This document shows, piece after piece, positions 49,475 to 57,776 of a stretch of 57,776 nt of DNA. The stretch comes from Nephromyces sp. MM_2019 (lineage: Eukaryota; Apicomplexa; Aconoidasida; Nephromycida): contig JADHZB010000437.1 of the NCBI GenBank assembly GCA_015657535.1, positions 1-57,776 of the forward strand, in the 5' to 3' direction. Numbering within the stretch: the stretch's first letter is position 1; every line of letters begins with the position of its first letter. The translations under genes were made by a program, and so were the position numbers. The notes under the pieces are model-generated. The model saw nothing but the letters and a program-made list of their open reading frames with translations. It made no database searches and was not told the origin of the DNA.

Positions 49475-51522
49475 ATGTCAAACTCACAAGTCGAAAAACC
49501 TTGCCCGGTATTAGACCACAGATTTAACTCACCTGCCATGGAACTTGGTGAATTTTTGATTAACAACCCTCATTTGTACTCTAAAGAATCTGAGACGGAA
49601 CTCAATAAGTAAGTCTTTACATACATCCCACAACATTTATAAATAAAATATTTGAGTAACACATTTATGAAATCTTTACCATAACATGGATAAAACAATT
49701 GGTAGATTAGCTACAATCAAATTGTTCAACTACCATTTTCATGTAACTCTTGACGCATAAGTATTTCTACTAACCTACTTAATAAAGCAATATTTCAACT
49801 TGAATTGCATAAAATGTTTGTGCTTGAATGTTTATTTTTTTAAGGGTTATGACATCTATCAAGTTAGCTGCTAAAATAGTAGACCGAGAATTGAGAAAAG
49901 CAGGTTTAGGTAACATCTTGGGTGACCAAGGCAATGAAAATGTTCAAGGAGAAATACAACAGAAATTAGATGTCCTCGCTAATGAAGTTTTTGTTAAGGT
50001 GCTATATGATAATAATAGGTTTTAGGTATCCATATGTATAGTAAAATACTCAACCTTAGCTTGTTACTGAAATTATAATTCTATATTTCTGATTATAATT
50101 AATCCTTATTTTTTCAAAAATTCATTTTTCTTGTTTATTTTAACTTTTTTTACACCTTCAACGTTATGATTTTATAAAAAGGCTCTGGTAAACAGACGTG
50201 TGGTGTGTGGAATTTGCAGTGAAGAAGAGGAAAATTATATCTCTGTGAACAGTGATGCATCCCTTATTGTATTAATGGACCCATTAGATGGTAATATTAT
50301 TTATATGATTATTAATAACTCATTAAAAGTTTTCATTTATCGGAAATGTTCCTGAAAATAGATTTACTCTATATTTGCATTAATCAAGCTATTTTAATTG
50401 AACATTTCACCTAATCTTTATCAAGGATCTTCTAACATTGATGTCAATGTATCCGTGGGTACAATCTTTTCTATATATCGACGATTGACGCCAAAGGGTA
50501 CACCTCCAGAAATCGAAGATTTCTTACAACCCGGTGATCAACAAATTGTTGCTGGATATGTTTTATACGGCTCTAGTACAATGCTTGTGAGTTCCTTAAT
50601 TTTCCTAATTTTAGCCTCGTAATCAGCTGTTCTATCTCATAATAAATCCCCAGGTATGTGCCTTTGACAATGCCGTCCATGGATTTACTCTTGATCATTC
50701 TATAGGCACTTTCTACCTATCACATTCAAATATAAGATTCCCAGTAAGTAATTTTTTATAATTAAAAACTTCTACTAACTGAGAATTTTTCTAAGTCCTC
50801 TAAGGACCATCTTTAACCTCTTTGTAATTTCTCTAACAGACTGAGGTTAATGCATATAGTATAAATGAGGGTAATTATAAATCATTTCCAAAAGGTGTCC
50901 AAGAATTCATAAAGAGCTGCCAGGTAAAACTTGTAATGCTATTCCAACGCATTTATGAAAACTCCCTCCCGAACTTATATTTAGAATAATCACAAGTGCA
51001 ACCTCCTCTATATTGGAAGCTTAGTTTCTGATTTCCACCGAAATTTAGTACAGGGTGGAGTATACCTTTATCCATCAACAAAGAAAGGTAAGAATACATT
51101 TGTAGAATCTATTTATATGCATCTATAAAGGACCACCATTTATCACCTTACAAAAATTTTATAAGCAGAACATTTTCTCTGGCAACTTAATTGTACTTTT
51201 CAAAAATGATTTACATACTTAATATCTACATCCAAACTTTAGACTCAAAACTATTTGTTCAAATATAAGAATTCACAGTTCAAAATTATTTGATAAACAA
51301 ATGTCAACAGATAAAAATGGTAAACTTAGACTTTTGTACGAATGTAATCCTATGGCATTTATAGCTGAGAAAGCCGGTGGTTCTGCTACTGATGGCTACA
51401 AAAGAATTTTAAGTATCAAACCAAAAGAACTCCACCAAAGGGTGCCTTGTATATTTGGGAATACGCAGCTAGTGAAAGAGTTTGATAAATTAACGAAAAC
51501 TCACAACCCACAAGCTAATTAA
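49475..51522 (+). CDS. FBP: Fructose-1,6-bisphosphatase (class I)
   Basis: Gluconeogenic enzyme that hydrolyses fructose 1,6-bisphosphate to fructose 6-phosphate. Eight exons join in frame: 49475-49608, 49845-49998, 50182-50290, 50426-50586, 50654-50743, 50840-50923, 50985-51087 and 51311-51522, 348 residues (human FBP1 is 338). Metal-binding residues are visible in CSEEEENY and in MDPLDGSSN (Asp129 and Asp132). [44 protein letters not shown] and [21 protein letters not shown] follow in family order. The acceptor of exon 7 may be 50984 (used here) or 50996, which drops four residues in frame. The N-terminus is short with no signal or transit peptide, so cytosolic. No active-site residue appears lost. 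Confidence 0.96.
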
Positions 51523-52922
51523 AGTGATGCTATTTTTTTTAAAGATCATATTTTTAAAATTTCAATCAGAATCGCTATAAACAAGAGTAATCAATAATCT
51601 ATAACAATTTTTTTTTGTACTACCACATTGGCATATCTTATATACTTGTAAGATTAAATTTAACACTACCTTTGTATTACAACTTTTGGACGGCATCATC
51701 ATACAATTTGCTTTTAAAAATAATTTAAAATCAGTTTCCATAAGAAAGGTTATCGTCAAAGCAATACAATCTTGTTTGATTTAAATATGGATCCATCCCA
51801 ATTAATTAATACCTCGGCTACTATTATGAAGGGTCAAATTTTTATTTAAATTTAATAAATCTGTTTGAAATACATTATATATATCTCAAAATTCAGCCAA
51901 AATTCTTTTTATCACAAAAAATTCTTCTTTATTTTAAAATTTATCGGAACTGATTTATTCGAAAAAGCAAAACAAAAATTTTTTTTAATATAAATTCCTT
52001 TAAACTTATTTTATAATTATTATATTTGATTTGATATGAGTAATAAAGTCTTTTGGACTACAAAAATTAAATTTTGGCATACTACTCAAACAAAAGTTGC
52101 TTGAGATTTTTGGATTAGAGATGCATCAATGAAATCTATTTAAAAATGAATAGGAATTTTAACCATAGTAATAATATCTTTTGTTTATGTTTTTTTAAAA
52201 ATAAACTTAATGGTTTCCACAGAGTAATTCTATTTAATTTACATTGCTGATTTTATCTAAAGTAATTTTTTTATTGAGCATATTATATTAAAAGTACCGT
52301 TTTAATTTATGTTAAAAGTAAGCTTACGATTGAATAACTAGGAAATCGACAATATCTTTTAATCAAAAATTGGATTATCTTGATTCAAAATTAGAGATAC
52401 GTGAGAATTCAAAGAATATATTTGAGAACGAATATATATGAGAATGAATATGTTTGAGATTTCTAAATTTATCTTGAATGTTGTTTTAAATTCATATTAA
52501 GAGGGATCCACAACTTGTCTTAAAGAAATTTTGAAAGTCGAATTCAATAGTTGGTGTAACACTTAGGCAGGCTAACTCGGAGAAATTCAAGTTTCGCTTA
52601 AATCTAAGGCTCACATCGATTTGTACTCCAAAGTTCATAAAATAATTGAGCGAAACATTTGAAGTAAAATATTTAGTTGTGCATTTTTAGAATTCTAAAT
52701 AAAAAAATAAAATTACTATTGATATCTTGAATAGGGCAAGATTTCAAATTAATGATTTGAATTGTTTAAAATTAAATTGTGACACTTAGCATGATTATAG
52801 AGTTACCAAATAGCTTGTTATTTCACCGATTTTTAGGACAACTTTAAGCAAAGACGGCTTCAAATGTATTATTATTGACTATTCGCCTCATAATTGTTCC
52901 TTTAGCTAAAGAAGGCCAAATA
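51523..52922. other. Intergenic region between FBPase and the Derlin-like gene
   Basis: AT-rich, about 1.4 kb, no supported gene. A loose TTGAGAAYGAATAT-type duplication lies near 52421-52460. Confidence 0.55.
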
Positions 52923-54047
52923 ATGTATTCAAAACTTTATTTACTACTACTTTTTGTCACAACATATAGATGGAGCTCTTATTGCCTGGTCAGTTCAACT
53001 TCTACAACTTACTCCCACTCCATACTTCATCCATCACTTGCAGCTCATGAGCAATTGGCTACAACACCAAATATCAATTACTCTAATAGTTTGAATGTAA
53101 ATAGAATGAAAGCTCACTACAGAGAGTGTCCTAAAAAACATTCTCTGGAGTATCTCCTAAATTATCATCAGAAACCATTACTTGCTTACGTTACCAATGA
53201 AAGAAATATAACTCAGGCTAACTTATTATCTACATACAAGAAAGTTAAGGATTTTTTTGCTTCATCAAGGGTGGAAAGCCAAGATGACTCCAATTCGAGT
53301 GAAATAAATAATGACATTGACGACAATAATTACTATTTTGGAGACCCTGACGACGAAACTGCTGCACCCGACGATGAAGATTCGTTTATATATCCTATCA
53401 TAAGACATTGGGAGCGAACTCCACCAATAACCAAACTTTATCTTACAAGTTCTATGTCAGTAACAGTTTACTCATACTTGTTCCTCAAGAATATATGGCC
53501 AACTCTTTTGAAACTAAATTGGCCTGCAGTTTTTTCAGGCCACGTATGGAGGCCTATTTCTTGTTTTCTATTCCTAGGAAATTTTAGTCTTTCTTATATA
53601 CTTACAACTCAATTCGTTTGGAATTACATGTCTAGCCTTGAGAAAATGATGTGCAAGAAGCCTGAGATGTTTCTTGCAATGGTTTTGTTTGGAATGACCT
53701 CATTATTGGTAACTTATCCTATGTTTGGCTTAGCAAGTCACATGATTGGACACAACTTAGCAATTTATTTTGTCTATCTATGGAGTAAGTTACATGAAGG
53801 TGAAATTGTTAACGTTATGGAACTCTTTGAAATAAAAGCTGAATATCTTCCTTGGATATTTTTCGGGCAATCATGGCTATTTGGTGGTGAACCACCTATC
53901 TCAGACTTAATAGGTATTGGTTTTGGAGCTTTGTTTCACCATTTATATTTTCAAAGGAAAATTGCTTTACCTCAATCACTCGTTGAATTTTATAATAAAC
54001 CTTGGATACAAAATGCCTATAAAAAATTCCGTGAAGAACATAACTGA
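52923..54047 (+). CDS. Derlin-like protein with two-part leader (probable apicoplast DER1)
   Basis: Derlins are multi-pass rhomboid-like pseudoproteases that form protein-conducting channels in ER-associated degradation. Apicomplexans carry an additional symbiont-derived set (SELMA) that imports proteins across a periplastid membrane of the apicoplast. Intronless, 374 residues from this ATG; an upstream in-frame ATG at 52875 gives 390. The N-terminus is a signal peptide (KLYLLLLFVTTYRWSSY), followed by a Ser/Thr/Asn-rich stretch and an acidic low-complexity spacer (DDNNYYFGDPDDETAAPDDED). The Derlin domain starts near residue 163: TPPITKLYLTSS, VWRPISCFLFLG, a TTQFVWNYMSSLE segment, LLVTYPMFGL, YVYLWSK-like FVYLWSK, and the GxxxG-type DLIGIGFGALFHH. 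A plain ER Derlin begins directly with the domain and has no such leader, so apicoplast periplastid targeting is the best inference. Confidence 0.82.
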   Translation: MYSKLYLLLLFVTTYRWSSYCLVSSTSTTYSHSILHPSLAAHEQLATTPNINYSNSLNVNRMKAHYRECPKKHSLEYLLNYHQKPLLAYVTNERNITQANLLSTYKKVKDFFASSRVESQDDSNSSEINNDIDDNNYYFGDPDDETAAPDDEDSFIYPIIRHWERTPPITKLYLTSSMSVTVYSYLFLKNIWPTLLKLNWPAVFSGHVWRPISCFLFLGNFSLSYILTTQFVWNYMSSLEKMMCKKPEMFLAMVLFGMTSLLVTYPMFGLASHMIGHNLAIYFVYLWSKLHEGEIVNVMELFEIKAEYLPWIFFGQSWLFGGEPPISDLIGIGFGALFHHLYFQRKIALPQSLVEFYNKPWIQNAYKKFREEHN

Positions 54048-55043
54048 TCAAATTTTTTGACTATTTAATTCTCTATGACAAAATATTTGTTTAAACTACT
54101 CAATTAAAAAACAAACTAAAATTATAACTCCAAAACTATTTTTCAAACATGCAATATTTTCAAATTTTCAGTAAAAATAGACTTCTGAAAGACTTATTTC
54201 AAACTCAAAACAAAAATATTTCGTTTTTATTAAGTTTATGAAGTTATTTGATAATTGAACTTTTTTGGAAAATAAGCAATCACCTCAATACTCTGAATAA
54301 CTTAAACACAATTAATTACACTTCAAAGTATGGAATTACTTAGATGTATAAAGAAAATTTATAAATACTTTTTAAGATTTTATTTATATAATCAATGTTT
54401 TATTCTTGTATAGTTACATTCCTGTTATTATTAGTTTATAGTACATGATAGAATTAACTAATATTTATGACATAAATTGTTAAATATTGTGTAATAGAGA
54501 TTGTTAAAATTATAACTTATATCAACTTTGACACTTGAATTCTAAATCTAAATAATGAGCCTGAATCATTGCCATTTATATTAGAGTTTATCAAACTTAT
54601 GAAAATATTTTTTGCTACTATGTATAACAATTGTAGAATCTTATAAATAATTAACAAATTTGAAGATACAAGTCTCAACCTGATATAACTCAAGTTTTGG
54701 AAATTTCAATTATAATTGAGTTTTTAATCCTTTCGCCTCTCCATTATACATTTATGAATATGTCATTGTTAAGTTTATAAATAAAATTTATATATATATT
54801 AAATGGCTGAGTTAATGTGACTAAGATACATATGAAACATTCAAAAACTTTGAATTTTCAAAATAGAATATATAAGATAGATCATCTCCAAAATTATTTT
54901 GATGTACTTAATTAATTTTTATTATATTCAGGATTATTTTAAAAACAAATCAAGTCATTGTAATTTACCAATGTTACTCATATCCTAAAATCATGATGGA
55001 TAATATTTTCAAGTTATCTATTACAGTTACATATGGTGTTTTC

Positions 55044-55153
55044 ACAATATATAATTTTAGTAATTATAATTTATAATAAACCAATTTAAACATAATATTG
55101 TTTTACAATATCTAAGTTTAGTATTTATAATTTATAATAAGCCAATATAATTT
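55044..55153. repeat. Imperfect direct repeat, period about 61 bp
   Basis: Copies begin at 55044 and 55105 with ACAATAT and share TTTAGTA-TTATAATTTATAATAA followed by a CCAAT-containing segment. About 49 bp of each copy align with a few substitutions. Confidence 0.75.
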
Positions 55154-56146
55154 TAACCATGTATAATGAATTGAGAAAATAAAACTTAATTCAAACTATA
55201 TGTTTATGAGTACTTTAGTTATTAAGTAAATATGTTAAGATTCATTAATGTCATTGAAGCACAATGTATACCATCATCAAACATTATGTTATTTTACAAA
55301 CTAATCCTAATAATGTCTATATATATATTCTTATTATTAAGAGAAGCATCATTATTTTCAATTAATTACAAATTTTTTTCAAATTTTTACATATATAAAT
55401 ATATATGCGTAATATTGAATTATATTTTAAGTAATTAATACTTATATAATTGTTTTCCATATTGTAGATTAAATCCTTCATATTTTTCTAATACTTTTGT
55501 TAAATATTTCAGACTATTTTCTAATTATAACTTTCGATAAATAAATTGAAGAGTACTTATTTATATATATATATATATTTATATATATTCATGTGACTGT
55601 GAATGAACGAGTAAGTAAATTTTTTCAAATGAATTATTTTTTATAATGAGGATTTATTTAAAAGATAAGTTTTCTGTAAACGTAAATATATATATAAATT
55701 GAATAAATGAATCTTGATTTATACAACAATGATAATTCCATTTTCTTTGGTATATATATATATATTTATATATAATACATATTGATTTATTTCATCTTTT
55801 TTGGCTGGTGCAAACATGTTTATGTGTCTTGATTTATGTTTGTAGCTATATTTTTATTTATATTTCTGTTTTTTCCTTTATATTCATAATTCCAGAATTT
55901 CTTTCTTTTAATAGGTTTGATGAATACATTGATGAATTCGAATTTTCAATTCTAAAATTTCGAAACTAAAATGTATATGTTTTGCTGTAACACTAAAAAC
56001 AAATTCTTAAATTTAACATAGGATATAAGAAAATAATGAATCAAGTTTTAATATAGGAAAATGTAATAATAATCTGCATATTAACTTTCGAAGGAAATTA
56101 TGATTAGAATTTTAGTATTTTCGTTTCAAAATTGAATAGTTCAGAA

Positions 56147-56250
56147 TTGACACTAAACAAAATTTGATACTGAAGAAAATGTTCACTGTGAAAAATTGAT
56201 TTGATATTGAAAAGACAATTTGACACTGAAAACTGATTTGATAATGAAAA
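56147..56250. repeat. Cluster of TTGAYAYTGAAA-like motifs
   Basis: Five loose copies of a motif like TTGATACTGAAA start near 56147, 56164, 56201, 56220 and 56238. Spacing is irregular, so this is a degenerate local expansion rather than a clean tandem array. Confidence 0.6.
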
Positions 56251-56412
56251 TTGAGTGAGATATAAATTAATATTGCTTGTTTCAAATGTATATAACATGT
56301 TATTTAAGCTGATAACAATAAATATGATAACTTAATTTCGCTGTTTTTCCTCAAATTTAAAAATTATTGAGTGAACGAGTAATTAACAACTCCGAATCTT
56401 ATCTCCTTCATA

Positions 56413-57754
56413 ATGTGGAATTTTTGGAATTTGGGTAACTTCTCAGCCCCACAAACAAATACACACACACAGGAGGATGTTAACGGCACTGTTGATGGAG
56501 ACGTACCCACTTCATCTGTACCACAAACTGACTTTAGCACACAAAATACAGAGAATATGACTTTCTCTATTGAATACTTACAGTAAGTTTTGTTTCTACA
56601 CATTTATGGTATATCTTTATTACTGGGAATTATTATTGTGTTGTGCTAGACCGTTTGACTGTAACTCACACCACACAGACAGGAATTAATTTCTTTTTAT
56701 CATCTTAGAAATTTCCTCCACCTCATTTAGTGAAGTTATCACAGCTTATATAGTTTACCTAAACATACACACACACATACACTGACGCGCACATTTACAT
56801 ATGCACACATATATTCACACTACAACGCATACTCATACATACGCACAAAGCACACACACATTGCAAAGCACATACATACACAGAGACACACACACACACA
56901 CACACTGACAGCCAGGTTCAACACACTTCAAGGCTATAACTAATTACATAACCAATCATAACAACAGCATCAAATACACCCACACAACGACGACATAAGA
57001 TTTACAGATATAAACAAGAGCACATATATGTACAAATTTACTCACACATACACACACACACACATACATACACACATATGTAAATTCAAATACACATATA
57101 AATTTTATTTAAGTTTGTTTAACTACTCAACTTTAGAAATGAATATGTAACTTTCACTAAAACTTTATATGAGATGTGTATTATTATTATATTTTCAATA
57201 GGATATAAATCATATAAAACATCTCATAATATTATTATAGTTAGAGAATATACACACAAATTTATATAAAGCTTTAAATGAAAAATAATATAGTTCCATC
57301 TCATGCATATCAATTGATCAACACCTTTGTAAATATCTATTTTAAACATTTATATATATATATTACTCTATTATTTTTATATGCAATTTATAGCTATATA
57401 TATACATAATGAGCTGTGTGTGTGTATATATGCATATCATATCTCAAAGTATTTTTATATATTAGGTATGTATATATATATATATATATATATTCTCAAC
57501 GTAACCATATGTATATATATATGGACATATATAATTTCCAAGAATAATAGCAATTATTGAGTATATATATATACATATATATATAATTTACAGTAATAAT
57601 AATGTGTGTATATTGACTCATTTAGGTGGTTATATAAACAACTCCAAAAATTTAATAAAGTTGATAATAAAAACATTAACCAACTCGTTGAAATTATTCG
57701 ACAAATTGCAGAAGTTATAATTTGGGGTGATAATTATAATGAAGAATTCTTTGA
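56413..57754 (+). CDS. CLEC16A-type FPL-domain protein, N-terminal part only
   Basis: CLEC16A (Ema in flies, Gop-1 in worms) acts in endosome-lysosome traffic and mitophagy in animals. Two exons are visible, 56413-56582 and 57626-57754, joining in frame to about 99 residues; a good donor (GAGTAAGT) follows, so the gene runs off the right edge. The family is recognised from the start of the FPL domain: FSIEYLQWLYKQLQKFNKV, then NKNINQLVEIIRQIAEVIIWGD, which matches CLEC16A in spacing and in the invariant IWGD. Residues 1-50 are a Thr/Asn/Gln-rich non-conserved leader. The intron is 1,043 nt, long for this window, and filled with CA and TA repeats. The call rests on about 50 conserved residues. 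Confidence 0.75.
56761..57600. repeat. CA- and TA-dinucleotide tracts in the CLEC16A-like intron
   Basis: Several CACACA/CATACA tracts occur between 56761 and 57080. TA runs follow at 57352-57363, 57472-57493 and 57562-57583. All lie inside the single intron of the partial gene. Confidence 0.9.
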
Positions 57755-57776
57755 GTAAGTTTATGTCAAATATATA

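Larger units (their letters stand above)
54048..56412. other. AT-rich intergenic region
   Basis: About 2.4 kb, very AT-rich, no supported gene. It contains TA runs near 55562-55576 and 55751-55765, a two-copy repeat at 55044-55153 and a short-motif cluster at 56147-56250. Confidence 0.6.

Overview
The window is nuclear DNA from an intron-rich, AT-rich protist, almost certainly an apicomplexan. The main reasons are an AP2-domain protein of the ApiAP2 type, an iron superoxide dismutase whose first exon encodes a secretory signal peptide, and a Derlin-like protein with a two-part N-terminal leader of the kind used for apicoplast targeting. Introns are canonical GT-AG, mostly 60-350 nt, and intergenic gaps are long (1-3 kb). 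An intact fructose-1,6-bisphosphatase argues against Plasmodium, Babesia and Theileria, which as far as I know lack this enzyme; I cannot name the genus.

Left part (1-5.2 kb): the minus-strand THO2/THOC2 gene (mRNA export), which runs off the left edge and carries a large minisatellite in one intron. From 5.2 to 10.9 kb there is no protein gene. It holds two identical tRNA-Ala(AGC) genes and two GC-richer segments that fold on paper and may be unannotated RNAs. From 10.9 to 17.7 kb come an ApiAP2 gene (3 exons) and an unrecognised acidic protein with a hydrophobic tail (6 exons).

Middle (19.3-35.4 kb): Fe-SOD (+, 6 exons), then on the minus strand the splicing DEAH helicase PRP2/DHX16 (3 exons) and ribosomal stalk protein P2 (3 exons). 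These are followed on the plus strand by the 13-exon ribosome-biogenesis helicase DDX51/DBP6 and an unrecognised protein with one EF-hand-like motif and a coiled coil (6 exons).

Right part (35.4-57.8 kb): a possible structured RNA at 35.6-35.8 kb, an intronless unrecognised gene, and minus-strand NHP2 (H/ACA snoRNP), an FSH1-family serine hydrolase (6 exons) and the proteasome ATPase RPT4 (10 exons). On the plus strand are FBPase (8 exons), the Derlin-like gene (intronless) and the first two exons of a CLEC16A-type FPL-domain gene that runs off the right edge.

Most genes are housekeeping genes of RNA processing (THO2, PRP2), ribosome production and function (NHP2, DBP6, P2), proteolysis (RPT4) and central metabolism (FBPase). 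They are independently transcribed on both strands, with no sign of operons, transposons, CRISPR or viral genes. I assembled exon models by hand from splice signals and reading-frame continuity; where I give exon coordinates, the phases join without a stop. Repeats are simple or local tandem duplications. One long perfect inverted repeat lies in SOD intron 1.
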